Positions 29,660-40,667 of a stretch of 64,000 bases of DNA are shown piece by piece. Origin of the DNA: Rhynchopus euleeides (taxonomy: Eukaryota > Euglenozoa > Diplonemea > Diplonemida > Diplonemidae); assembly GCA_963210315.1 (NCBI GenBank), contig OY723323.1:620001-684000 (forward strand). Direction: 5' to 3'. The translations under genes and the position numbers were made by a program. The notes beneath the pieces are model-generated. The model saw only the letters and a program-made list of their open reading frames with translations. It did not search any database and was not told the DNA's origin. Positions within the stretch are counted from its first letter, which is position 1, and each line of letters begins with the position of its first letter.

Positions 29660-31772
29660 ATGGGGCGGGCAGAGGTCGCTGTGAGTGCCACCGTTCTCAG
29701 TGGGGCAGGTGCTGCGGCGTACTATGTCTGGACGAGCGGGGCCTTCAGGAAGAAGCCCGATCCGCCGCTGCTGCGCCCGAACCCCGATGAGATGACCGAG
29801 GAAGAGGTGACGGAGGAGATCGAGTGCACGCTGGAGGAGCTGCAGGCGGAGCTGAAGGCGATCGACCACTTCGGGGCCTACGCAGGCGAGTGCATACCAC
29901 CGCGCTGCGACCCGATGGTGCTGCTGGTGGGTAACCACAGCTCCGGGAAGTCGACTTTCATCAACAACCTCTGCGGGGGGATGACGGACCAGGAGGTGGG
30001 CACCGCACCCACCGACGACGGCTTCACCGTCATCCAGAACGGCCCCTTCAAGCTGAACGAGAACGGCTACACCGCGGTGAGCAGATGCGAGGATTCGTCC
30101 CGCGGGTTCGAGGAGCTGAAGACCTTCGGAAACTCCTTCGTGCAGCACTTCAAGCGGAAGGTGCGCGACCTCGGCCCGACCGCCGCCCTCCCTCAGGGCG
30201 TCGTGGTGGTGGACACGCCGGGCACAATCGACACCCCGACACCCGAGATCGGGAGGGAGTACAACTTCACCCGGGTTGTGAAGTGGTTCGTGCGCCGTGC
30301 GGCTGTCGTCCTCCTCTTCTTCGACCCGGCCAACCCGGGCACCACGGGGGAGACGCTGGAGGTGCTCAACGAGGCCCTCGTGGACAGCACGCACAAATTT
30401 CTGATCGTTCTGAACAAGGTATATGGTTGCATTCTGGCAAGGCAAACAAAGCCTGTTGACGAGTGGTGGATAACGCACAGAGTGGGATCTTCGCTGCGTG
30501 GCATTCAACTCACCCACCCGCCCACCCCCCCCTGCAGGTCGACACCCTGGACAACGTGTTGGACTTCGCACGCGCCTACGGCACGCTGTGTTGGAACCTG
30601 TCGAAGGTGCTGCAGAAGAAGGACATCCCCCGCATCTACACCATGTTCAACGCGACCGACAAGACAAACAACGAGGTGTGTATTTTATTGATTTTGCTGT
30701 GCCGCACACAGGGTGGGGTGGAGGGGGTGGCGGGACCCACAGACAACTCGCGCACAACACTCACCCCTCCCCACGCTGCAATCCATCAGGGTTCGAAGCT
30801 CCCGATTGACGAGTTCGAGCGGGCGCGCGAGCAGGTGCTTAACGAGATCAAGCTTGCTCCTGAGCGCCATCACGACAACGCGGTGGCGACCCTCGAGGAG
30901 GCAGTGAAGAAGCTGCTGATGCTGCACCGCGTGTGCGGCATCCTGCCGTACCGCATCCCCATCGAGCTGCGCTATGTCACCGCCGCCCTGTCTGCCGGGA
31001 TCCTCGCCTACTCGCTGGCCGTCAAGCGCTCCCTCGCAGTGCAGGTCACCTCGGCACTGTCCTTCCTGATCTCAGCAGTCAGCACCTGCTTCACCCCGGT
31101 ATGCCGAGTGTTATAAACCTTTTCGACGATCTCCCTCCGGCACGATGCTCGCTATGCACACAACTCTGAATCCTGCTCCTGTCCTCTCCCCACCCCTACC
31201 CCCTACGACTCACACCCCACAACACCCTCACCAACCTACAGAGCACGCAGCCGAAGCTCCTCGACCGCCTGTTCGAGCTTCGTTACCGCGCCTCCCTGCG
31301 GAACAAGGAGGATGTCGATGTGCGGGAGAGATGGGACGACGTGCGCAACCTGATGACCGAGATCGCCTTCTCGGAAGACCTCTACACTAAATACCGCTCC
31401 CAGGCCTCACAGGTGGAGGCACGCATGGGCGAGGTATGCATGCTTCCTGGGGCTGGCTGGCTCAGGGGTGGGACGGGTGGGGGGGTAGGTGAGGGCTGTT
31501 TTTAGCGTTTTTTACGACAACAGGGAACCTGTCAGTGTCAAAAAGATAGTAGGCAGCGCTTGGGCAACAAATTCAACCTCCTCATCAGGCTGCGGAGTTG
31601 CTTTTGTTTTGCCCGGATTTGGCGCACAAACAACAGCCTTATCTTTTTGGCAACCATACATCACCCCCCCCTCCCAATGCAGATCCTCGAGACGCGTCTG
31701 CCGCGGTTGCGCGCTCTGATTGAGAACCGGCGCCGCACCCTGCGTGCTCTGGACGCCGACAGCAGGAAGTGA
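29660..31772 (+). CDS. EHD-type dynamin-family GTPase with membrane segments
   Basis: Five exons (29660-30418, 30538-30675, 30790-31098, 31242-31433, 31683-31772) give 495 residues; all four introns are phase 0. The G1 motif GNHSSGKS is at 91-98, G3 DTPG at 185-188 and G4 NKVD at 252-255, the last split by intron 1. FKTFGNSFVQHF-like sequence, the REYNFTRVVKWF helix and ARAYGTLCWNLSKVL match the EHD branch of the dynamin superfamily, which shapes membranes in endocytic recycling. There is no EH domain. Instead there is an N-terminal hydrophobic segment (about 6-25) and two more near 361-377 and 383-401, which suggest stable anchoring in a membrane (organelle unknown). A charged helix forms the C-terminus. 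GTPase assignment is firm; the membrane and cellular role are inferred. Confidence 0.88.
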
Positions 31773-32223
31773 AGCGGTGCCAGCCAGCCTGGTGGTGGTG
31801 CTTTGTTGTGCGGATCTGTTCCGGAGGGGATATCCCTTATCCCCCCATCTCCCCCCCCACGGCCCGCACAGCTAGCCAAACACTTCTTTACGCACGCCGG
31901 ACCCATTTCTTTTGTTGTGTGTCGAAAGCGCCACAAAGCCCAACGAAACATAAAAAAGAGAGAGGGTCGGCGGGGGGGGATTTCTCCATTGTTGGCCTTT
32001 TCTACCTTTTTCATAAAAAACCCACACGCCGTAAAACTTGAAACGCAAATCTCCTGGAAACGCTGGTGGAGGGGGTTGGTGTTTCAACATATTTACGGAT
32101 ACGGCATATTCATTGAAGCACACAGGACGCGTGCCCTAATGGGCACTTTGTTTGCTCGGTTCCCCCCCTCTCGAAGGCGGGAGGGAGTGGTGAATGATGG
32201 TGGGGGGTGTGGGGGGGGGGGGG
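31773..32223. other. Intergenic, no gene seen
   Basis: Spacer between the EHD-type gene and the nested transposon block. It ends in a long G-run that borders the TAGGGGGGGTCA terminus. Confidence 0.4.
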
Positions 32224-32456
32224 TAGGGGGGGTCATAAGCCCCCCTAAAAACGTACGAAAACCAAAATTTTCAACATACCATCAGAACCGCCCTAATACC
32301 TGATCTGACCCGAAAATCCGACCCATACCCCCCCGGAAACTGTCTGGGGCCCACTTGTGACACCTGATACGCACTTTTGTGATGATTTTTTGGGGTCCTA
32401 AAAAATGTACCTCAGTTTCGTACCTTGCCTTTGTACCTGAACCACTCCCGACCGCA

Positions 32457-32726
32457 TTATTTCGTTCTTTGCCTTTTCTGCGGTGGTTCTGGCTCAGGTG
32501 GCACGCATGTTGCCTTCCCCAGTGCCTCGGCAAGGTCTTTCTTGACCTGATTAGTGGGAATGTTGTGTTGTTGCGTCAGCAGAATGAGTTCAGCCACCTT
32601 CTGGGTGTAGTACTTCGATCGCATATGGGTCATTGTGAGTACTTCGTACGCCTGGGAGGCTGCATCGGCATTAGTAGGCAGCGTTGTAGATGCTTTTGCT
32701 TCGTCGATCTTAGCCTGTGAAGGCAC
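32457..32726 (-). CDS. Putative transposon A protein, ORF2 (89 aa)
   Basis: It starts 35 bases after the ORF1 stop and ends in the left arm. The product is helical, with TNADAASQAYEVLTMTHMRS and NQVKKDLAEALGKA, and has a basic KRQRTK end. It may be the continuation of ORF1 after a stop, or a second small protein. No family was recognised. Confidence 0.35.
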   Translation of the reverse strand: MPSQAKIDEAKASTTLPTNADAASQAYEVLTMTHMRSKYYTQKVAELILLTQQHNIPTNQVKKDLAEALGKATCVPPEPEPPQKRQRTK

Positions 32727-32761
32727 GATTGGGATATTGTACGCCCTGAGAGCCGAAGTGG

Positions 32762-33613
32762 TTATGATTGTGCTGTGTAATTTGCGCCCCGCAGGATATG
32801 CACACCACGCAGTCTCGACAACACGTATGAGAGTGTACCATGTGGGGACTCAACAAGGTCATTGGATCGGCATCTGCCTGCCGACTCAGCCCCCACACAG
32901 TGCGACCGCAAGGTCGCCAGGGATGTCTCAACGCCAGGGGAATACCCTCCCCTGGCGTTGTACAACCCTACTCTCAACCCTCGGGTCCTCTCCTGGAGGC
33001 GGTGGTGGCGGGCCCGCAACGCTTCGTACTTCCGGTACAGACTGAGGTAGTCTGCCCGGCTGACCCGCTCATTGCTTCCTAGATCATCTGCTGCTCTGGA
33101 GCTGCCATCACTCTCACTGCCCACATCAGTTGGTGTGGGGGTAGGAGCAGGAGGAGTGGGAGGAGTAGGAGTGCAGGTGACATCTTTCTTGGCTAGCAAG
33201 GAACGCCGCTTTTCCCGCACGTGCGTGCAGTTGATGCACCACTGCATATATCTGTCGTCACCACGTCCCACTCGCTCTCCTATGTACCCAGCCCGACGGA
33301 GCGCCCGAAATAATGTCGCCTCACCGATGTCGTGTGCCGTTTTCTTTTTACGCAGGTCTGCCACAACGCTCTCTGCCGAGACCCCGCACATCTCCCGTTT
33401 GGCGAGCGTCTTTCGAGCAAGGTACTCCTCTGCAGCAGCATCTGACACCTCTGCGAGGCCCTGGGCACGCGGCATGTGTTGCTCGGCGTGCTGAGTGAGC
33501 GTAGTGACACCCTTCCCTTGCAAAGAACGAAATAATGCGGTCGGGAGTGGTTCAGGTACAAAGGCAAGGTACGAAACTGAGGTACATTTTTTAGGACCCC
33601 AAAAAATCATCAC
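32762..33613 (-). CDS. Putative transposon A protein, ORF1 (283 aa)
   Basis: The frame begins inside the right inverted arm, so its first 30 residues come from arm sequence, and it runs into the core. Its central part (about residues 62-150) looks like a genuine domain: YLARKTLAKREMCGVSAESV, a helix-turn-helix-like ATLFRALRRAGYIGERVGRG, then CINCTHVREKRRS with a CxxC pair. A Pro/Thr linker (about 152-165) and a helical segment rich in Arg and Tyr follow. The only visible breaks are the frame's own start and stop. It has no DDE pattern I can point to. A transposase or accessory DNA-binding protein is the natural guess. Confidence 0.5.
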   Translation of the reverse strand: MMIFWGPKKCTSVSYLAFVPEPLPTALFRSLQGKGVTTLTQHAEQHMPRAQGLAEVSDAAAEEYLARKTLAKREMCGVSAESVVADLRKKKTAHDIGEATLFRALRRAGYIGERVGRGDDRYMQWCINCTHVREKRRSLLAKKDVTCTPTPPTPPAPTPTPTDVGSESDGSSRAADDLGSNERVSRADYLSLYRKYEALRARHHRLQERTRGLRVGLYNARGGYSPGVETSLATLRSHCVGAESAGRCRSNDLVESPHGTLSYVLSRLRGVHILRGANYTAQS

Positions 33614-35036
33614 AAAAGTGCGTATCAGGTGTCACAAGTGGGCCCCAGACAGTTTCCGGGGGGGTATGGGTCGGATTTTCAGGTCAGATCAGGTATTAGG
33701 GCGGCTCTGATGGTATGTCGAAAATTTTGGTTTCACGGTGGGATCTTGTAAATTTTACATGTATAACTACAAGTATAATACATGTACCGTAAACAGAATA
33801 AATCTGGACCGTAAGAAGTCCTGGACGTAATAATGCTGGACCGTAAAAATTCTGGACCCCGGGGGTCCAAACCGATTGGACCTTTTTTCCGGTCCAGAGT
33901 GGTTTGCCGTTAGAACTGGCACTTGTCATTTTTTCATTGATACCTCCCTCATTCACACGCTCCCACACAGCTCCCGGACAGGTGCACTGCATCCTCAATA
34001 CAACACACCTTCAGCGGCAAGAGACACAGAAGGCCGTGCTCTCATGACAATTTTCTTTGGCCGAAGATGGTACAACTATACGGCCACAGGTTGGTGCAGG
34101 TGGTGCCACATTGACATAATCGCCAGAGGGCAGGCTGCCGCCTGGCCACCCCAGAGCGAAGGCCTCAACGTGTATTAGTGGGAAACAAAACGGGGGGGTG
34201 GGGAGGGCATTGTGGTGGCTTCCCACTCGATGCACTGAACACAAAAGACGCTGCTGCGGGGGGAGGGAGCCGTGCAGCCGTCAGACTACGCGGTACGTTG
34301 AACAACGGAGTATACCCAGGTGCGCAGGCGGGATTGCCGCAACCACTGGATATGCCAACCATGGGATCTGTGTGAACACAACACACGGATCGAACTGTGC
34401 CTGGAAATCAAAGGCACCGAGTGTGCTTTGGATCTGGGCTATGGAAGAAGTGTGGGGGACTCTGCCCGTTTGTGCGTAGCTGCCTGGACAGCCAAGTTGC
34501 GCCCCTCGTCCTTGTTGTACGGCTTGAACTTCGACATTGTAGTCTTCAGCCTTTCATACAACCCTAAGGGGGCCGTCTTCGGTGCACTGCTGATGTCTGA
34601 TACCAGTCCATGCCCCCTTCTTCATGGTCATCGGATGGCTCACTGCCACTATCACTGTCACTGGCCCAAGAACATGGGCACACAGCTTCTGACACAAGTG
34701 ATTTCGCAAGTGGCACAGCGCTCCTCTGTTGCTCGATATGCCTACGGTTGATGCACTATGCCAGTCCGATCAGCGATTCTCCCGCTCGAGTAGATGCAAC
34801 CGATGCGTCCGAAGGTCTGAAGGGGCTGGAAACATGCTCCTCCTCTAGTACCTATGACCCCTTGTTTCCGGTGATACTTTTCTACTGTCTCGCATGTCAC
34901 ACCGCAAACAAGGTGTTGTCATGTTGCACTTTTGACCCCACGTATCGTCGGGCAGCACGGTTGGCAACACCGCTCACTGGATCACTGCGAGACATGATGG
35001 TTTGCGATTCTGCCTTCTGCCCAGGGGGGGCTGAGG

Positions 35037-35438
35037 CAAGGTGACCAACCCTACAGCTGTCGGCCTGTCGGTCGGCCAGTCGGTCGGTCGGCCGACAGCA
35101 AAAAAAAAAATCCGAAATTTTTTTTTGCCGATTTGGTGACACCTTTTTTTTTTTTTGCCACGGGGAAAAATTTTCGAGACATAGAGATTTTTCAGAAAGT
35201 TGGGGGTGGTTTTTTCGGGTGGGCAGAATTCGACCCAAACCCACCTGCCGGTGAAAAATCGCGAGATGCAGCCGATGCACCGCCATTCCGTGGGTTTCTG
35301 GGCGGTTTGGGCCGAAAAAATGTCGGTTTGTGAGGTGGCCCGAGAGGCCGACCGACCGACCGACAGGCAAAAATCGGGCCGACCGACCGACCCGACAGCT
35401 GTCGGCCTGTCGGCCGACTAGTAGCGTTGGTCACCTTG
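35037..35438. mobile_element. 402-bp hAT-like MITE (CAAGGTGACC ends)
   Basis: It begins CAAGGTGACCAAC and ends GTTGGTCACCTTG. GCTGAGG (7 bases, 8 if one end base is shared) repeats on both sides. Inside each end are runs of CGGTCGGT/ACCGACCG and CTGTCGGC, a subterminal repeat pattern. No protein is encoded. Confidence 0.75.
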
Positions 35439-36686
35439 GCTGAGGTACAGCTTTGTGGTACATTTTTCCGGAACACGACTAAACTGTTCAGAAGTGCTCA
35501 AAAGTGCCCAAAACCGGGCGGAATTGTGTTTCTGGGGTCCCAGGGGTCATAGTTTCAGGTTTGGTGACGTTTTTGGCCCCCAGACGCCGATGGTGAAAAA
35601 TTGGCCAGGTTAACAGCTTATAACACGGTTTGCCCCCCGGCAGGATCCCGGGAAACCCCGGCCGGGCCCGGAAATTCCGGGCCCGGGACCGGGATTTTGA
35701 AATCCCGGCCGGGATCCCGGGGAAATCCCGGCCGGGTCCGGCCGGGGTCCGGCCGGGAATCCCGGGGGTTCTCAGTCTCAGGTCGCTTGGACCGAGGTCA
35801 TCTCAGACCTATGGCTTTCAGTCCCCAGTTTCAGATTCAGACCTGCTGATCCAGAACCGCACCCTCTCCTTCCACACCAATTGTATCCACTGCTCATGGG
35901 TCCGAGTGACGACGATAGCAATGACGATGGCTCCATAGCAAAGATGGCTACCACTGTCAAAGCTCATCTGGAACAGAAACTGTCCCAGATGGAAGTCTCC
36001 TGTATAAATACAGGGTTCGGGGTTACCACGAGTGTAACGCAGATACGTGCAGGTGTGTCAAGAGAGTGTGCAGCTCACAGCAGTTCCGCATCCTCCTGGT
36101 TGCTGAACTCCACAGTCCTAGGACGACGAAGAGGACGACGAGGGTCGACGTAGGCTTATCTTACGCTACGGCAGGGGTGGACTCAGCCACCCCGGGGGCA
36201 GGTTGAACAGGTTGTGTGGTTCCACTGATCAACATGTAGGTCGGCCTGTCTGATAAGACTCAGCCACCCTGCGGGTCAAGTGATTACAAAAGGGTGCCTA
36301 TTTGACCAAAAGGCAAAATTTCCTCCCGCCATGCTCCCGTACCACAGAGGCTGTTGTGTTTTGCCTCTGTGTATGCGTACGTTTTGCGATGACGGGGTGT
36401 GGAACCTGGCGTAGACCGAGCTACAACCAGGAACCAACGGCCCAACTCGGCGCCGTGGGTCAATTTTTGTGAAAAGGCCTTGACCAGAGGCATCCCCCTA
36501 ACACTAAATTTGCTCTGTTTCACCTGAACCGACCAACCAGGCACCGTGAGGAGGCATCAGAGCCCCTCGTGGACAGCCGCAGCACCCTTCCTTTACTAAC
36601 GTCAGGTTCACCACTAGCACGAAGCATCACTGTTTTACGTCAGGTATGGCAAATGCCCACCCAAGGAAGTCGAGGAGTTTGAGCCG

Positions 36687-36956
36687 TTGGAAGTTACCAG
36701 AGGGACAAGCAAGAGGGATCTGCAAGCAGTGATGTCTGTTGTACCCTTGGACCACATTAAACTCAAACTGAACCCTCAGTCGTCCTTGATCGCCCGACAA
36801 GGTTCCTTTCAGCTTTCTAACAGATGGGTACTGCAACTGTCCAACTATCTACAGACTCACATCCCAGAAGGTGCAGTCCAGGTTCCACAGAGCAAATTAA
36901 ATGTTAGCATTTCTGCACAACTACCGGTACGCAAATCGCAGCGGCGGTGGAAGTGA
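36687..36956 (+). CDS. Small open frame opposite the hAT transposase (89 aa)
   Basis: The frame has balanced composition (DHIKLKLNPQSSLIARQG, RWVLQLSNYLQTHIPEGAVQ) and continues upstream without a stop for about 25 codons (YGKCPPKEVEEFEPLEV). It may be the last exon of a second transposon gene or a leftover of another element. The minus strand of the same interval also reads open, so coding is unproven. Confidence 0.25.
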   Translation: MEVTRGTSKRDLQAVMSVVPLDHIKLKLNPQSSLIARQGSFQLSNRWVLQLSNYLQTHIPEGAVQVPQSKLNVSISAQLPVRKSQRRWK

Positions 36957-37444
36957 CTGACTCGAAAACGGCGAGGTATCAGTCTTGACGCTGGAAAATT
37001 CCGTTCGGAAATACCAAACACATCCACAGAAAGTGGAAGGAATGGGCGCCAAGATGATGCGAACGATTTTTGGGGGGGGGAGGGGGTGGACTGCTCTGTA
37101 TCGTGATACCCGCGAGGGCAACCAAATGCAGAACAGGGAGGCACAGGCGCACACACGAAGGCAGCACACAAGTGGCAAGTGGCAGGGGCTGGGGTCTGGG
37201 GCGCCGCGCGATTCGCTTCTCCTGACTTTCTGATCCGGCAAACTACAAACACAAAAGCAGTACATGCACTGCAACAACAACCTCCGAAGGGAGCCACAAT
37301 ACCCTCGTGACTCCAAAGCAGCTGATGGCATCGGAGGGCAATCAGCATCATACGACGTCTCACAGCTGCAGAACAAGACGTCAGACACAGACAGCAAGGA
37401 ATACGATATACACACACACGGACGCACACACTGTGCCGGACAAA

Positions 37445-40030
37445 TCACTCCTCATCGTCACTCTCAGCGTCATTCACACGGAGTGACGGGAATGTCCGCC
37501 GGAAGCCACACTCCTTGCCGTACGCACCTCGCACATCTTGATTGATGGCCAAGAGCGAGAGCTTTGCGTGGGAGTCGCGGGACATAGCACTCCGGCACAC
37601 GGGGATGGCTTGCATCATGACAGAGAGTGCGCTGTCAGGTGCTGTGCAGGAAGGGGGCAAGGTGAGGAGAAACAACACACGCTCAGCAAGAGGCTTGAGC
37701 GTCTCGTTGGTAAGCTGGCGTTTCCAGAATACCCTCTCTGAGCCGACCTCGTGCTCCGACACTGCCGAAGTGTACGCCTGGTACATGGGCGCGGTGACGT
37801 CGAAGCCGATGTGCTTGCCGAGGTCTTCGCGTGGCAGCAGGTCATCCAGCATCTCCAGGGTCTCGTACCCCTCCGGAGTCAGCTGGCGCACAGAGAGGTA
37901 GAACCCCCGGCCCGTTTCCGAGGATTCGCGCCACCGGCTCTGCAGACCGTTGTAGAAGGTCTTGGACACGCGGGCTGCGAGTCCATCCCCCGTGCTCGCC
38001 CTCTGGAGGATGTCGATCAGCTCCTCCACCTCCGCGTAGATCGTCGCCGATCCAACCGTCCCGGGTGCCTGCGCGTTGCTGTACCGCGACAAAGCGGCTC
38101 TTACCGGCGCCGCGGCATGGACGAACTCCGTCAGCATGTCCTGAAGCGCCTCAGAACCGACGGTCTTCAGCAGCACAGCAAGCTTCTCGAACGTGGGGGG
38201 AGTGTAGGCATTGCCAATCCCGGTAGCCATGTACGAGTACAGCATGGCGACACGCTCTTCAAAGTGCTCCGCGCAGTCGAGCATGCTGACGAAGCGTGTG
38301 TCGTAGATCCGGGGTGCACGTTTGATGGCCACCGCCTCCTGCAGAGTGCTCTTCATGTCGGCGTGTGCTGCAGACATCAAGCTGCAAAGCTCCCCAAACG
38401 TCTTTGCGTTGGCAATCGCATCCTTGTGCGCCTCGGTCACCGCGGCCTTGCAGAGGCCCTTCATCTTGTCCAGAAGTTTGTCCTGTTCCCGCGTTGTCGT
38501 CGATGCCGACTGCTTCCGCAGCTTCGCCAATAGGACACCCGCCGTGTGTGTCTGGGGGTCGCTCTGCACACTTCTTTGGTGGTCCCGCCACTTGTTCTGC
38601 TTTTTCGCGTCACCAAACACGTAGTTCGTGAGGTGGAAGAAGTCGAGCAGGGGGTCCTCGGCGGCCTTCATCATCCGACGAACATCGGAAAGGGTGTTGT
38701 TCAGCAGGTGAGCCAGGCAGGATACGTACGGGATGTGAGCCTCTCCTGCTAGGTCGCGCGACATCTTCACGTTCGACCCACCACGATCGCTGCGCACGAC
38801 CCTCACCTGTTCAATCCCCACACCGACAGCAGCGAGAGATTCCTCCAGCGCGGTGCGCACCGTAAGACCTGTAAACGGGACATCCGAATACTGTAGCGGC
38901 AGCGCAACGGACGTTGTAGCGGTCTGTGCAATGAACAACACGACATTCTGACCCTGGATCGTCGAACCACAGTCGTGGACGATGCTCAGATCTTGTCCTG
39001 CGAGCATATCGGCAATCGTGTCGAGGTGGTTGTCGTAGACGGTCGCCCCGCTCCTCTGCCAGACCTTCTGCATGTTGACGTCTTCTGGGATGGTGAGCCC
39101 AGAGACGGCACGGAAGACCTGCGTCGCGCCACGAAACGAGAGCCCTGCCATCGTGCACACCTCCAGCAGCGTTTCCCGGACGTTGGAGTTTGCTGGTGCG
39201 GGTCGGTTGCTCGAAGGTGTGGATCGGTCGGCTGCTGGTGTGGATCGGTCGGCTGCTGGTGTGGATGCGTCACGGTTTGGCGTTGAGGCGTCGACTGGGG
39301 TCGTTGCATTGCGACCGTGGCCCTTCGTACCCACGTGGCTCGTGAGGTCGTGCCTGTCGACGCCGGGTGCAAACGCCCACTTGCACGGAGCACACACGGG
39401 CACCTCCTGCTCGTCGCAGCATCTCGCCGTGGCCTTCGCGAACCTGTACCCGTCGGTCGTGGCCTCCGCTTTCGTCTTGACTGAAAGCCACTTGAACTCG
39501 GAGAAGCGGGTCGACAAAGACTGGGCAGGCTGCAGCTTCGGGGGGGTCAGGTCAGCTTGGCTGCTGAGGCTCTCGGCGAGGGCGGCCTTTGCCGGGCGGC
39601 GCAACTTCCCCGTCGGCGTGCGCAAGGCCACTGCGCTGGCGGCGAGCTCCTTCTTCTTCCGTCCGAGAGCAATCAGGCGGGCGATCTTCGGCATGAGGGG
39701 GGCTTTCTCATTCTCTGTGAGGACCCCTTCAGCGACGGCCAAATCGATCAGCGGCTGCCTCTTCCGCTTCACCTCCTTCAGCACCGCCTCAATGGCGTCG
39801 TCGATGTCGTCGTCGTCGTCGTCGTCGTTGTCAGTGGTGGGGTCCGGTTCCGGGGCCGCTACCTCCGCCTTGCCTCGGCGAGGTTGCTTGCGGCTCTTGC
39901 CGCCGTCGCCATCGCTGTCGCCGTCATCCGCATCATCCCTCGCCCTCTTCCCTCCTTTCTGCCCTGGTGCTGCATCACCAACGAGCAGGAAGGAAAAAAA
40001 AATGAGGAGTAACAAAAGAGTACGGTGCAT
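37445..40030 (-). CDS. hAT-superfamily transposase, 861 aa
   Basis: One uninterrupted frame. Residues 25-95 are highly charged with nuclear-localisation-like clusters (KGGKRAR, KSRKQPRRGK). A BED-type zinc finger lies at about 213-238 (C213-x2-C216...H232-x5-H238), followed by a sevenfold-style Asp-Arg-Ser-Thr-Pro linker. The RNase H-like core shows SIVHDC (D353), VRSDRGGSNV (D415, N420) and the hAT hallmark CLAHLLNNTL (438-447). The C-terminus (SRDSHAKLSLLAINQDVRGAYG) fits the hAT dimerisation region. It would cut and join the surrounding transposon. Oddity: residues 1-21 (RTLLLLLIFFSFLLVGDA) look like a signal peptide, which makes no sense for a nuclear enzyme. That stretch may be an intron end read as coding, because TTTTTTTTCCTTCCTG...GATGCAG precedes the charged region. 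Confidence 0.9.
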   Translation of the reverse strand: MHRTLLLLLIFFSFLLVGDAAPGQKGGKRARDDADDGDSDGDGGKSRKQPRRGKAEVAAPEPDPTTDNDDDDDDDIDDAIEAVLKEVKRKRQPLIDLAVAEGVLTENEKAPLMPKIARLIALGRKKKELAASAVALRTPTGKLRRPAKAALAESLSSQADLTPPKLQPAQSLSTRFSEFKWLSVKTKAEATTDGYRFAKATARCCDEQEVPVCAPCKWAFAPGVDRHDLTSHVGTKGHGRNATTPVDASTPNRDASTPAADRSTPAADRSTPSSNRPAPANSNVRETLLEVCTMAGLSFRGATQVFRAVSGLTIPEDVNMQKVWQRSGATVYDNHLDTIADMLAGQDLSIVHDCGSTIQGQNVVLFIAQTATTSVALPLQYSDVPFTGLTVRTALEESLAAVGVGIEQVRVVRSDRGGSNVKMSRDLAGEAHIPYVSCLAHLLNNTLSDVRRMMKAAEDPLLDFFHLTNYVFGDAKKQNKWRDHQRSVQSDPQTHTAGVLLAKLRKQSASTTTREQDKLLDKMKGLCKAAVTEAHKDAIANAKTFGELCSLMSAAHADMKSTLQEAVAIKRAPRIYDTRFVSMLDCAEHFEERVAMLYSYMATGIGNAYTPPTFEKLAVLLKTVGSEALQDMLTEFVHAAAPVRAALSRYSNAQAPGTVGSATIYAEVEELIDILQRASTGDGLAARVSKTFYNGLQSRWRESSETGRGFYLSVRQLTPEGYETLEMLDDLLPREDLGKHIGFDVTAPMYQAYTSAVSEHEVGSERVFWKRQLTNETLKPLAERVLFLLTLPPSCTAPDSALSVMMQAIPVCRSAMSRDSHAKLSLLAINQDVRGAYGKECGFRRTFPSLRVNDAESDDEE

Positions 40031-40667
40031 GTTTGCTGTTGTGGAAGGTTTCTCTGCCGGGTGTGTGTATGCGGCGCAGTTACGTGGGGGGGGGGGGGGG
40101 GGCGGGGCGGGGTTGTGGGGTCCAAGTCACGTGCGGTATATGTGAGGTGAAATAGTCGGGTCCAGCAAAAACTAATGACATCGGGTGGATCGCAAAGGGG
40201 AAGGGGGCAACGGCAGCGTGCAATGTGCAATGTGCAAAACTCTCAAGTCATCTTACCACCCACCTACACCTGACCCCGGGGGGGTCCCGGGATGACCCCG
40301 GGATACCCCGGGGTCATCCCGGGATTTCCCGGCCGGGATCCCGGGATTCCCGGCCGGGAAATCCCGGGAATCCCGGGAATCCCGGAATTTCCCGGAACCC
40401 GGCCGGGCCCGCCCGGGATCCCGCCCGGGGGGCAAACCGTGTTATAAGACCACCCCTACCCCCCCCCCCCCCCCCATCCTGAGAAATCGCCATGTATCGC
40501 CAAGTCCCCCAAACTGGTCTGGACCGGACAAATTCTGGACCTCGGGGGGGGTCTGGAGGTGGATTGGACCTTTTTTACGGTCCAGATTTATTCTGTTTAC
40601 GGTATATCAAGTAAAAATACAAGTATAATAGTTGACATGCAAGTATTATACATCTATAATACATGTA

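Larger units (their letters stand above)
35617..40448 (-). mobile_element. Autonomous-looking hAT transposon, 4.8 kb
   Basis: The ends are perfect 24-bp inverted repeats that begin CTTATAACACGGTTTGCCCC. Each is followed inward by about 150 bp packed with CCCGGGATC and CCGGCCGGG palindromes. It encodes one long minus-strand protein with hAT features. No 8-bp target duplication can be found at these ends (GTTAACAG on the left, ACCACCCC on the right). Either one flank has been altered or the true ends differ slightly. The region 35780-37440 downstream of the gene holds no clear second gene, apart from a weak + strand frame at 36687-36956. Confidence 0.85.
33787..40603. mobile_element. CCGTA-family element F (TA TSD), host of the hAT transposon
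   Basis: It begins CCGTAAACAGAATAAATC and ends with the inverted copy, with TA on both sides. GGACCGTAA-type words repeat near each end. Its own unique DNA (about 33880-35036 and short pieces elsewhere) has protein-like fragments on the + strand, such as LEIKGTECALDLGYGRSV and FGRRWYNYTATGWCRWC, broken by stops. They could be a decayed transposase. Insertions inside it are the element at 35037-35438 and the hAT transposon at 35617-40448. Confidence 0.75.

Noticed and set aside
39072..40145. 357-codon + strand frame opposite the hAT transposase
   Set aside because: Shadow of the transposase; Ser-rich stretch comes from Asp-codon repeats read in reverse.
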